Under the pieces are notes generated by a model. The model ran no database searches. It saw only the letters and a list, made by a program, of their open reading frames with translations, and was not told where the DNA came from. A stretch of DNA of 43,490 nucleotides from Eubacteriales bacterium. GTDB lineage: Bacteria > Bacillota > Clostridia > Lachnospirales > Lachnospiraceae. Shown here in pieces: positions 28,376 to 36,084 of the stretch; the first letter of the stretch is position 1, and the number at the start of each line of letters is the position of its first letter. Made by a program: the position numbers and the translations under genes. The stretch lies in NCBI GenBank assembly GCA_030524135.1, contig JAUNHA010000019.1, forward strand, positions 1 to 43,490, given 5' to 3'.

Positions 28376-28424
28376 TGCTGTCAGGAACGACGTGGTTATT
28401 TGCCGTCTGCAACAGGAGACTGCC

Positions 28425-28910
28425 ATGGAGAGGAACAGACCGGGACGGGCTTTTTTTCGCATGCTTACTTTTTTGATCAATATGGCTGCATTGCTGTTTG
28501 CGGCTGTGCTTCTTTGTTTTGCGCTTCTTCCGGGAATCGGTTTTTCCTTTGAAGAGGTGCTGAGCGAGAGCATGCGTCCGGCATTTTCCACTGAGGATCT
28601 TCTTCTATGTGATCTTCGGGAGCGGGAGCTTTCTGCCGGGGATATTGCCGTCTTTCAGAAGGGCGGGATGCGCATTTTTCACCGGGTCCTCGAAAAAACG
28701 CCTGAGGGGTACCGGACCGGAGGGGATGCAAACGGGGCGCCTGACGGATTTACTGTCAGGGCAGAGGAAATAGAAGGACGCTGTATCAGCGTGATCAGAG
28801 GCGGGAAGTATTTTCTCCTCTTTATCAGGTCACCTTACGTTTTTGCGGCCGCCGGCCTGCTGATCATTCTGCAGGGAATAGCCGGCCGTCTGCGGACGGA
28901 GGAAATATAA
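28425..28910 (+). CDS. SipW-type signal peptidase I
   Basis: The 161-residue protein has an N-terminal membrane segment (about 15-40), the catalytic Ser motif SESMRPAF near 49-56 and the strand MRIFHRVLE near 83-91. His stands where ordinary bacterial enzymes have the catalytic Lys, as in the ER/SipW type. A second membrane segment lies at the C terminus. In Bacillus SipW processes the matrix proteins TasA and TapA. Here the next gene encodes a TasA/CalY-like protein with a matching signal sequence. AGGAGA at 28414-28419 precedes the ATG; an open frame to 28260 runs through the tandem repeats and has no similarity. Confidence 0.87.
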   Translation: MERNRPGRAFFRMLTFLINMAALLFAAVLLCFALLPGIGFSFEEVLSESMRPAFSTEDLLLCDLRERELSAGDIAVFQKGGMRIFHRVLEKTPEGYRTGGDANGAPDGFTVRAEEIEGRCISVIRGGKYFLLFIRSPYVFAAAGLLIILQGIAGRLRTEEI

Positions 28911-28929
28911 TATCTGCGGGAAACCGCTG

Positions 28930-28953
28930 TGCCGGAAAACGGCAGGAAAGGAG
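28930..28953 (+). promoter_or_regulatory. Hairpin joined to the ribosome-binding site of the TasA-like gene
   Basis: A 5-bp stem (28930-28934 with 28940-28944, loop GAAAA) runs directly into AGGAAAGGAG (28944-28953), six bases before the ATG. The same arrangement occurs twice before the small gene at 39870. It may set the translation rate of this one cistron. Confidence 0.55.
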
Positions 28954-28959
28954 TTTGTC

Positions 28960-29736
28960 ATGCGACAGGAGAAGGAAATGAAGAAGGGGAAGCTACAGAA
29001 GAAGGGAGGGAGAAGAACGGGCAGCAAAGGACGCCTCAGGCAGACGGCTGTCGCGGCGGCGGTGCTGCTTGCCGCGGGAACGGCTGTCGGGGCCGGATAT
29101 GCGGCATTCTCTTCCAGAGGTGAAGCGGCTGAAAACGTATTTACGATTCAGGCAGGCGAAGCGGGCGGAGAGATCGAAAATGATAAAAACAAGGGAACCG
29201 GCGTGGTGGAGCCGGACTGGCCGACAGAGGATACGAACAACAACGGCGTTCCCGACCGCGCGGAAAATCTGCAGCCCGGATCGGTGGTCCCGAAAAATCC
29301 GAAGTTCGTGTCACCGCTCTCCTATGACGCATGGGTGGCGCTTAAGGTAGAGGTGCCTGCCGCTTCGTTCAGAATCGCCGGAGAGGATGCCGATGCCGTA
29401 CATGACTGCGTGACGCTGGAAAAACTGAATGAGGACGGCAGATGGGAGCTGCTTAACAGTACCGTTTCCAAAACAGAGGGAAAGAATTCCGTCTATTACT
29501 ATGGCTATAAGAGCATCGTAAAGGGAAAACAGAAAGGTGAGACGAAGGGCGGCGAAACGAGTTATCTGTTTCAGAACATCCGGGTTCCGGACATTACTTC
29601 TCTCAGCCTTAAGGCGGATGGAACCGGATTTTCGGGAAGCGTAAAGGTGACGCCTTATGCAGTGCAGGCAGAAGGCTATGAAAACGTACAGGCAGCACGC
29701 GGGATCCTCATGGAGGTTGCGGAAATAAAGGGGTGA
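28960..29736 (+). CDS. TasA/CalY-like exported protein with SipW-dependent-type signal
   Basis: The 258-residue protein has a long basic N terminus, a hydrophobic segment (about 29-50) and the sequence YAAFSSRGEAAENVFTIQAG. This fits the SipW-dependent signal pattern (AxFxD/S...NxFTxG) seen in TasA and camelysin. A stretch DTNNNGVPDRAE near residue 90 looks like a Ca-binding loop. The rest is predicted beta-rich, with PLSYDAWVALKVEVP typical of TasA-type sandwiches. It probably forms a surface fibre or matrix subunit after cleavage by the peptidase encoded 49 bases upstream. No LPXTG motif is present. The assignment rests on signal type, size and neighbourhood. Confidence 0.72.
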   Translation: MRQEKEMKKGKLQKKGGRRTGSKGRLRQTAVAAAVLLAAGTAVGAGYAAFSSRGEAAENVFTIQAGEAGGEIENDKNKGTGVVEPDWPTEDTNNNGVPDRAENLQPGSVVPKNPKFVSPLSYDAWVALKVEVPAASFRIAGEDADAVHDCVTLEKLNEDGRWELLNSTVSKTEGKNSVYYYGYKSIVKGKQKGETKGGETSYLFQNIRVPDITSLSLKADGTGFSGSVKVTPYAVQAEGYENVQAARGILMEVAEIKG

Positions 29737-29741
29737 TCAGA

Positions 29742-31367
29742 ATGAAAACCAGAGCTGCCGCGGGAAGCATTTGCCTGATTCTGCTGCTTGGAAGCAGGGC
29801 ACCGCTCACTGTGTTTGCGGGAACCGGGGGACTTGGCGCAGGTGCGAAGGCGAGACTTTTTACAGGCGGTGTACAGGCGGAGCTTCAGATCGAAACGGAT
29901 GAGAGCGCAGAGCGTCTGCAGCCGGGAGGCAGCGCCTGCTACCGCATGACTTTGACAAATCAGAAAAAACGGGCCTGGGTGAGGGTAAAACTGGAACTTG
30001 AGGCGGGAGATGCACTCAGAGAGCAGCTTCCGGTCATCCTTAGCGGGATGTCCGGATATGCGGTGATGCGCGGCGATTATCTGTACTGCACAAAGGCACT
30101 TTCAGAGGGGGAAAGCATTCTTCTGTGCGAAGGGATAGAGATCCCGGATCTGACATTTGTACCGGAGGAGGAACACTTTCTGCTGCGGGCAGTACCGGAA
30201 GCCATGCAGGACAGCGGGCTTGTCCCGAATTTCTGGTCATCCGAGCCCTGGGAACAGATGCTGAGTTCAACGGTCTCGCCGGATGGAACGATCTTCCGGA
30301 GGACGGAGGGCGGACCTGTACTCAGATTTGAAAAAGAAAAACAGGTATTATCCGGCATCCTTTTTGAAGGCATGGGAGCGCTGATGCCGGGGGAAACTGT
30401 AACGGAAACCTTACAGATCGAAAATGCGGCAGGCGGTTCATACTATGTGAGGATGAAGCTGCATCCGGACGGGCTTTCCGATAAGGAACAGAAGCTTCTT
30501 TCTGCGCTGAAGCTCCGGATCGAACGGGACGGTGCAGTGCTTTACGAAGGGAGTATGCTGGATAATGCGCTGAAAAACGGGATCGGATTAGGCTACTGTG
30601 CAAAGGCATCGGAGAAGCTCGAGCTTACCGTAGAGGTTCCAAAGGATCTTTCCAATGCGCTTTCAGATACCGAAGCCTGTCCGCAGGTATCCTTTGAAGC
30701 AGTAAGACGCAGCGGCTCCGGCGGCTCCGGCTCAGGATCGGGAAGCAGACCATCTGGACAGAGCGGAAACAGCGGAATGGAAACCCTGATCTATGACGAG
30801 CCGGATGCTTCCGTAAAGAACGGGATCAGCGGAGGAACCTGGACACTTCTTGATGAAAAAACACACAGATGGAGTTATACGCTGCCCGGCGGAAAACAGG
30901 CGGCAGATGGATGGCTGTATCTGTTTAATCCGTATGCATCAGGCGGTCAGGGGGAGAATGCGTGGTTTAAATTCAATCCGGAAGCGGTTATGGAGTACGG
31001 ATGGATCCGCTCTGAAAACGGGAACTGGTACCACTGCAGCGACCGGACGGACGGGTCGCTCGGACAGCTCGAAAAGGGCTGGCACAGAGATGAGACGGCT
31101 TTGCAGGTCTACTATCTGGATCCGGTGAGCGGTATTATGCAGACGGGATGGAGAAAGATAGACGGAAGAGAGTATTATTTTGCGTCACTTGAGGATATTC
31201 CGGAGCAGACCTGGTATTATGAGGCGTTCGACAGGACGTTTGGTGAGACGTCGTTCGGGAAATGGATCTATAAACGGATCGGCGTGCGCTCTTATGGAAG
31301 CATGTACTGCAATGAAAGGACACCGGGCGGAAGCATGGTGGATGAAACGGGTGCAAAAAAGGTATGA
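29742..31367 (+). CDS. Large exported surface protein with TasA-like sandwiches and wall-binding repeats
   Basis: From this ATG the protein has 541 residues. A signal peptide (about 1-26) is followed by two beta-sandwich-like regions, about 35-190 and 200-325, each with the pattern LxPGxxxxxxLxxxN seen in TasA-type domains (LQPGGSACYRMTLTNQ; LMPGETVTETLQIEN). A Gly/Ser linker (about 330-350) leads to choline-binding-like wall repeats (WLYLFNPYASGG, MEYGWIRSENGNWYHC, GWRKIDGREYYF). It is probably a wall-bound anchor or assembly partner of the TasA-like protein. AAGGGGTGAT lies before the ATG; a GTG at 29733 is possible. The stop overlaps the next gene as ATGA. Confidence 0.75.
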   Translation: MKTRAAAGSICLILLLGSRAPLTVFAGTGGLGAGAKARLFTGGVQAELQIETDESAERLQPGGSACYRMTLTNQKKRAWVRVKLELEAGDALREQLPVILSGMSGYAVMRGDYLYCTKALSEGESILLCEGIEIPDLTFVPEEEHFLLRAVPEAMQDSGLVPNFWSSEPWEQMLSSTVSPDGTIFRRTEGGPVLRFEKEKQVLSGILFEGMGALMPGETVTETLQIENAAGGSYYVRMKLHPDGLSDKEQKLLSALKLRIERDGAVLYEGSMLDNALKNGIGLGYCAKASEKLELTVEVPKDLSNALSDTEACPQVSFEAVRRSGSGGSGSGSGSRPSGQSGNSGMETLIYDEPDASVKNGISGGTWTLLDEKTHRWSYTLPGGKQAADGWLYLFNPYASGGQGENAWFKFNPEAVMEYGWIRSENGNWYHCSDRTDGSLGQLEKGWHRDETALQVYYLDPVSGIMQTGWRKIDGREYYFASLEDIPEQTWYYEAFDRTFGETSFGKWIYKRIGVRSYGSMYCNERTPGGSMVDETGAKKV

Positions 31368-31825
31368 GAAAGGCAAAAAGCTGCAGGGCGGGAAAGAAAT
31401 TTACGCTGTTGATTACCGTTTTGTCTCTCGCGGGAGGTATTCCCCAGACGGCGGTCGCGGCGTACAGCCACGGGGGTACCGCAGAGAGCAATGCGTTTTC
31501 CCTGATGGCGGTGCTTGATTACGAGGCAGAACTCCGGCTTCATTTCCTTTCGGGAAAGGGGGAAAAGACGGAGGTGTTCTGGTATGAACGGACAGGAGAA
31601 ACCGAACGCGTTATAAAACAGGAGGTGATCTCACCCGGGGCAGCGGGGAAGGCAGCGGAAACGTCTCTTACGGTGCAGATCAGCGCATCCGACGGAGAGA
31701 AACGGTACCGCTGCGAACTGAAAAACGAGGCCGGTACCATTCGGTCCGAGTGCTTCGTACTGCGGGTCTCGGAGAATGGAAGTTCCGTCTTATGTGAGCG
31801 GGAGAAGGATTGGCAGACATCATGA
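31364..31825 (+). CDS. Small exported Ig-like protein of the surface operon
   Basis: The 153-residue protein begins with a basic stretch and hydrophobic segment with an AVAA site near 29-32, so it is exported. Residues about 45-140 look like one immunoglobulin-like fold: a VFWYERTG strand (about 71-78), and RYRCELKNEAGTIRSECFVL near the end, where Tyr-x-Cys is the classic Ig strand F. I do not recognise a specific family. Start and stop both overlap neighbours by four bases (ATGA), so it is coupled to both. Confidence 0.65.
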   Translation: MRKAKSCRAGKKFTLLITVLSLAGGIPQTAVAAYSHGGTAESNAFSLMAVLDYEAELRLHFLSGKGEKTEVFWYERTGETERVIKQEVISPGAAGKAAETSLTVQISASDGEKRYRCELKNEAGTIRSECFVLRVSENGSSVLCEREKDWQTS

Positions 31826-32799
31826 AAAGAAAAAGGAAAAGCATAGCAGAGCTTGCGAGAAGCTGCATTCTCCTGTGCGCGCTTCTTACGACAGTTATGT
31901 CCGCCGGCGGACAAACCGTATACGGGGCAGTCAAAGGCAGCGGAACAAAGGAGGATCCGGCAGCAGGCTCACCGGAGCTGAAAAACGGAGATACGATAGC
32001 GCCCGGGGCCTGGTTCTGGAAACTGAGCGGTGTGAATGGAAAGGAGCTTACGTTTCAGGCTGTATTTGAAGCGCGCCGCTACCAGCTTCTGTTTCATGCG
32101 AACGGAGGCAGATTTCCGGGTTCCGGTGAGACGAAGACGGTAAACGTCCGCTATAACGACGGCAGCGGAGCGGCGGCGGATACGATCGCGCTGCCGGAAA
32201 ATCCGGTTCGTGACGGATATCTGTTCTGCGGATGGTATCTGAAGGGAAATGACGCGGCCGGGAGTACGCTTCTTACGGAAAAAAGCCGGTATATGATCGC
32301 ACTGGAGGATGGCGAAGACCGGAAGAAGGCGGAAGTACAGGAGGAAAAAGCCGTTGCAAGGGCGCTTTGGAGAAAGGCCTCCGTCACGGAGCCCGATGAC
32401 GGAAACGGGCCGGATATCCCGCCCGACGGAAAAGATCCGGATGACAGCTGGTCGGAATCGCACAGCCGAAATCACGTGATCGAAAAACGACAGGAGGCGC
32501 CGGACAGAACGACCTACCGCAGACTTTACGGAAAAACGGCATGGCAGTACGGCCGCATCCTGTTTGACGCAAAGACAAGCGAGGCCGCGTCTTACCGCTG
32601 GTATGTAAACGGGAAGGAACAGAGCGGTACGGGAGAAACTTTTCTGCTCAGCGATATTAAAAGATCGCTGGACGGAGCGGAAGTACGCTGCGAGGTGCTG
32701 CTGACAGACGGAAAAACAAAGCTGACGCATAAAACACGGATCACGGTATATCATCTGCCGGAGATCACGGAAACCGGATTTTCCTTCCGGGCGGTCTGA
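31822..32799 (+). CDS. Exported protein with InlB B-repeat-like and Ig-like modules
   Basis: The protein (325 residues from this ATG) has a basic start and a signal peptide (about 10-37). Residues about 75-150 match the Listeria-Bacteroides (InlB B-repeat) module: LLFHANGGRFPGSG and ENPVRDGYLFCGWYLKG. A Pro/Asp-rich disordered linker (about 195-225) leads to an Ig-like C terminus with YRWYVNGKEQ and AEVRCEVLL. Such modules are found in adhesins. A TTG at 31810 is in frame, but GAGAAGGA and the ATGA overlap with the upstream stop favour 31822. Confidence 0.68.
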   Translation: MKRKRKSIAELARSCILLCALLTTVMSAGGQTVYGAVKGSGTKEDPAAGSPELKNGDTIAPGAWFWKLSGVNGKELTFQAVFEARRYQLLFHANGGRFPGSGETKTVNVRYNDGSGAAADTIALPENPVRDGYLFCGWYLKGNDAAGSTLLTEKSRYMIALEDGEDRKKAEVQEEKAVARALWRKASVTEPDDGNGPDIPPDGKDPDDSWSESHSRNHVIEKRQEAPDRTTYRRLYGKTAWQYGRILFDAKTSEAASYRWYVNGKEQSGTGETFLLSDIKRSLDGAEVRCEVLLTDGKTKLTHKTRITVYHLPEITETGFSFRAV

Positions 32800-32857
32800 A
32801 CTGGACCTCTGAGATTGGTATATCGGAACACAATTGATGTGAAGGGAGAAAAAAGCT

Positions 32858-34165
32858 TTGAAAATACATGCAAAACAGCAGAGGAAGGCGGTCGGGCAGC
32901 TGAAGATGTGCCGGGCGAATCTGTACAGAAGGACGGGGCTTGGTCTGATCTGCCTTGCAGTTCTGTTACAGAGTTTTTCCGTTCCCATGCGTATACAGGC
33001 AGCTTCCGGACAGGAGGGCAGGGAGACGGTTCCGGAGATGGATGAGAACCTCTCCGGCCTCTCTGCCACGCCTTCTGTGGCCTGGGCGACGCCATCCGGT
33101 GCGACAGTATCGGTTCCCATGCGCGAGAATGGAATCATGCCGCTCGGTGCGGGCAGCAGCGGAACTCCGGATTTTATTGTGGATCCCGGATATTTCGCGA
33201 ATTACGTAAAAAACCTGAAGCTTTCGATTGAGAAAAACACTGCCGGAAATCTGGTATTCCGTATCACCGGGCGCGTGAAGGGTCCCTACTGGGAAAGTGT
33301 GGGATATTATCATTATTACTGGGGGCCTTATATCGCATTTACGGCATACGGGAATAAAGCGGCGCCGGGACTGATTCCGAACGCAAACAATACAAACATA
33401 AAAAAATATCATATCATCCCGGATCTGCATCATGAGAGCAGTATGGGAAGCTATAAGCGCAGGGTATTCATCAATCAGACGGACATTCTGACCGCGCAGG
33501 ACACGGGCATTCTCGCGGCGGGAAAAAAGATCAGCATGTATCTCTCAGAGAGCCATGTTGACGGAGATAAGTGCAGATATCCAAAGACGGATATTGCGCA
33601 TGTCGTCGCCTATTCCGACAATACGCCGGCGGAGGATAAGGAGGGAAGCAGCGAATATGATCTGGATATCAGACTGGAGCTTTCCGACATACACGAGGCG
33701 GTCACAGGCGTTTATGTAGGTGCTTACGAATATGGTTATTACAGCGGAGCAGGGACAGACAAACAGGCAAACTACCGTGTCAGCAGCAGTATTCTGGACG
33801 GGAGCGAAGCCTTTGAAAGTGCCAAAAAAGGCAGGGTAAAACTGGAATTTCGTCCGGGCAGCGGAAGCGGAGGTCCGGGAACGGTGGAACTTACGGCGGG
33901 GAGTACGTATTCGCCCGCAGCGCCGACACCGCCCTACGGCAGCAGATTCCTGCGCTGGAACGGCTGGAACGGAACCGTTCCCCGAAGCAATACCGTATAT
34001 GATGCCGTTTATGAGGAAAACAGCTACCATCTGCGTTTTGATACCGCAGGCGGAAGCAGCGCGGCAGCAATCAGGAATGTGAGATATTCCGATAAAAGCC
34101 GGACCTTTCCGGTGTCGGTCAAAAAGGGCTATGAGCTTAAGGCGTGGAAATACACGGGAAGTTAG
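32858..34165 (+). CDS. Exported surface protein ending in an incomplete B-repeat
   Basis: The 435-residue protein starts with TTG, with AAGGGAG nine bases upstream. It has a signal peptide (about 24-48, ending RIQA) and a Ser/Thr/Pro-rich linker. A large domain (about 105-330) of unknown family follows; it begins DPGYFANYVKNLKLSIEK and has a cluster of Tyr and His. The end resembles InlB B-repeat sequence: RFLRWNGWNGTVP, YHLRFDTAGGSS, then KKGYELKAWKYTGS and stop. The last repeat seems to end before its normal final strand. This is the last gene of the surface operon; no terminator follows before the next promoter. Confidence 0.62.
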   Translation: MKIHAKQQRKAVGQLKMCRANLYRRTGLGLICLAVLLQSFSVPMRIQAASGQEGRETVPEMDENLSGLSATPSVAWATPSGATVSVPMRENGIMPLGAGSSGTPDFIVDPGYFANYVKNLKLSIEKNTAGNLVFRITGRVKGPYWESVGYYHYYWGPYIAFTAYGNKAAPGLIPNANNTNIKKYHIIPDLHHESSMGSYKRRVFINQTDILTAQDTGILAAGKKISMYLSESHVDGDKCRYPKTDIAHVVAYSDNTPAEDKEGSSEYDLDIRLELSDIHEAVTGVYVGAYEYGYYSGAGTDKQANYRVSSSILDGSEAFESAKKGRVKLEFRPGSGSGGPGTVELTAGSTYSPAAPTPPYGSRFLRWNGWNGTVPRSNTVYDAVYEENSYHLRFDTAGGSSAAAIRNVRYSDKSRTFPVSVKKGYELKAWKYTGS

Positions 34166-34174
34166 GACACAAAT

Positions 34175-34204
34175 TTGACAGCCGCCGTTTCGGAACGCTA
34201 TAAT
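34175..34204 (+). promoter_or_regulatory. Consensus promoter of the histidine kinase gene
   Basis: TTGACA (34175-34180) and TATAAT (34199-34204) are both perfect, 18 bases apart. The transcript would have a leader of about 100 bases containing a CTGCCGCGGCAG palindrome near 34289. Confidence 0.85.
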
Positions 34205-34315
34205 GATTTGCAGAAAAACCGGATCAGGCAGGACACAATTTAAACATAGGGAGCGGATATACTGCTTCTTATAGCTGAAAAGTGCCCTGCCGCGGCAGCG
34301 AAACGGAGTTTGCGG

Positions 34316-36004
34316 ATGAAACAGGCTGATTTAGAGAAGGCAGGCAGGGCGGAAAGGTCAGGCGGCTTTCGAATGAAAAATTCCATCAGGACGAGATTTA
34401 CGCTTATATTTATCGGAATTATGGCACTTGTTATTTTCGGCATGTATGCGATAAATAACTATTTCCTGGAAAAATACTATATGAATCAGATGGTAAAGGG
34501 GCTTCAGACGGCGTATGAGACGGTCGACCACCTGCTTACAGATCTGGAGAGCAGGGGCGAAACGCTCACCGAGGTGGTGAAGGCGGAGCTTGGACAATCG
34601 TCTGCCGACACATCGGCGGCTTCCGTTTTCCGGGAACTCAACGACAACTCCAATATCAATGTTGTGCTGATCGATGCGGACCATTCGACTGTTATATCGG
34701 CTTCCCGTGAAGGAAACTGGCTTCTGAAAAAGCTGGAGTTTTACCTTGACAACAGTGAAGCGATCAGAAACGGAGAACTTCCGGCTGAGGATATCATGGG
34801 GAACCCTGTCTCCGGTGAACATACAAATCCGGGACTGATCCCGAGGCCGATCGTGAAAAATGACAGATATTGCATCATGCAGTCGGTGGACTGGCGTTCC
34901 ATGTCGGCGTATCTCGAGAGCTGGGGATATCTTTCAGACGGGAAAACGACCTTCCTGATGTCCATGCCTGTGGCGCTCATTCATGACAGCGTGGCACTTA
35001 CCAACCGCTTTCTGATGATCGTGGGAATCGTACTTCTTCTTGCCGGAAGCGCGCTTGTCTATCTTGCGACGAATGCGATCACAAGACCGATCAATCATCT
35101 TGCCGGCATATCGGAGCGCATGACAAAGCTCGATTTTACGGCGCGGTATGCAGGACGCGAAAAGGACGAGATCGGTGTGCTCGGTCGCTCGATGAACACG
35201 ATGTCCGACCAGCTGGAAAAGACGATCGGAGAGCTGAAGACAGCCAACAATGAGCTGAAGCAGGATATCGATGAAAAAAACCGGATCGACGCAATGCGAA
35301 AGGACTTTATCGCAAATGTTTCCCATGAGCTAAAGACCCCGATCGCTCTGATACAGGGCTATGCGGAGGGACTCACCGAAGGCATGGCGGAAGACGCGGA
35401 CAGCAGGGATTATTACTGCAACGTCATTGCCGACGAGGCGCAGAAAATGAACAAGATGGTAAAGCAGCTGACGTCCCTTAATAATCTTGAGCTGGGAAAT
35501 GAAAGGGTGGAGTTTTCTCATTTTGATATCACGGCGCTGATCAGGAGCATTGTTGACGCGCAGCAGCTGATCATAAAAGACAGAGGCGTAAACCTGAGCA
35601 TAACAGGACTGACTGAGGCATACGTCTGGGCGGATGAGTTCAAGATCGAAGAGGTCATCACCAATTATTTCAACAATGCGCTCAATCATCTGGAGGGGGA
35701 CAAAAATATCCGTATCAGCGTTGAAGAGGAGGCGGATAAAAAACGGATCAGGATCGGCGTATACAATGACGGAGAGCCGATTCCGGAGGAGGATATCCCG
35801 CATCTTTGGGAGAAATTCTTTAAGGTGGATAAGGCGCGGACCAGAGAGTACGGAGGATCCGGCATCGGCCTTTCCATCGTAAAGGCGATCATTGAGTCGC
35901 ATGGGCAGGAATGCGGTGTTGAAAATCGTGAGCATGGCGTTTTTTTCTGGTTCACGCTTGATTCAGGCAACGGAAGTCTTGCGATTTCTGATGATCTGCG
36001 ATAA
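34316..36004 (+). CDS. Membrane sensor histidine kinase with HAMP domain
   Basis: From this ATG the protein has 562 residues. The order is a membrane helix (about 29-47), an extracellular sensor of about 180 residues, a second membrane helix (about 232-254), HAMP, a coiled region, then HisKA with the H-box SHELKTPIALIQGYAEGL (phosphoacceptor His337) and an ATPase domain (NYFNNALNHL, NDGEPIPEED, GGSGIGLSIVKAI). GGAG lies seven bases before 34316; an ATG at 34373 giving MKNSIRTRF is a credible alternative with a more typical N terminus. The best partner is the response regulator at 23234. The sensed signal is unknown. Confidence 0.9.
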   Translation: MKQADLEKAGRAERSGGFRMKNSIRTRFTLIFIGIMALVIFGMYAINNYFLEKYYMNQMVKGLQTAYETVDHLLTDLESRGETLTEVVKAELGQSSADTSAASVFRELNDNSNINVVLIDADHSTVISASREGNWLLKKLEFYLDNSEAIRNGELPAEDIMGNPVSGEHTNPGLIPRPIVKNDRYCIMQSVDWRSMSAYLESWGYLSDGKTTFLMSMPVALIHDSVALTNRFLMIVGIVLLLAGSALVYLATNAITRPINHLAGISERMTKLDFTARYAGREKDEIGVLGRSMNTMSDQLEKTIGELKTANNELKQDIDEKNRIDAMRKDFIANVSHELKTPIALIQGYAEGLTEGMAEDADSRDYYCNVIADEAQKMNKMVKQLTSLNNLELGNERVEFSHFDITALIRSIVDAQQLIIKDRGVNLSITGLTEAYVWADEFKIEEVITNYFNNALNHLEGDKNIRISVEEEADKKRIRIGVYNDGEPIPEEDIPHLWEKFFKVDKARTREYGGSGIGLSIVKAIIESHGQECGVENREHGVFFWFTLDSGNGSLAISDDLR

Positions 36005-36025
36005 AATATGACGTATGTGTAGGGG

Positions 36026-36048
36026 AAAACCGCTTATGGCGGTTTTTT
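36026..36048 (+). terminator. Intrinsic terminator after the histidine kinase
   Basis: AAAACCGC (36026-36033) pairs with GCGGTTTT (36039-36046) around a five-base loop, with six T residues at 36043-36048. The following 36 bases before the GTPase gene contain GATATACGATAAAG and AGGAGG but no clear -35. Confidence 0.88.
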
Positions 36049-36084
36049 CCGTGTATCTGGATATACGATAAAGGAGGATTTAAG

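Noticed and set aside
28260-28424. Longer signal peptidase starting at 28260
   Set aside because: The extra residues are the translated tandem repeats; the ATG at 28425 has a good ribosome site and gives a normal SipW N terminus.
23909-34174. Mobile element carrying the genes between regulator and kinase
   Set aside because: No integrase, transposase, terminal repeats or tRNA target were seen, and codon use looks like the flanks; only the split gene pair argues for insertion.
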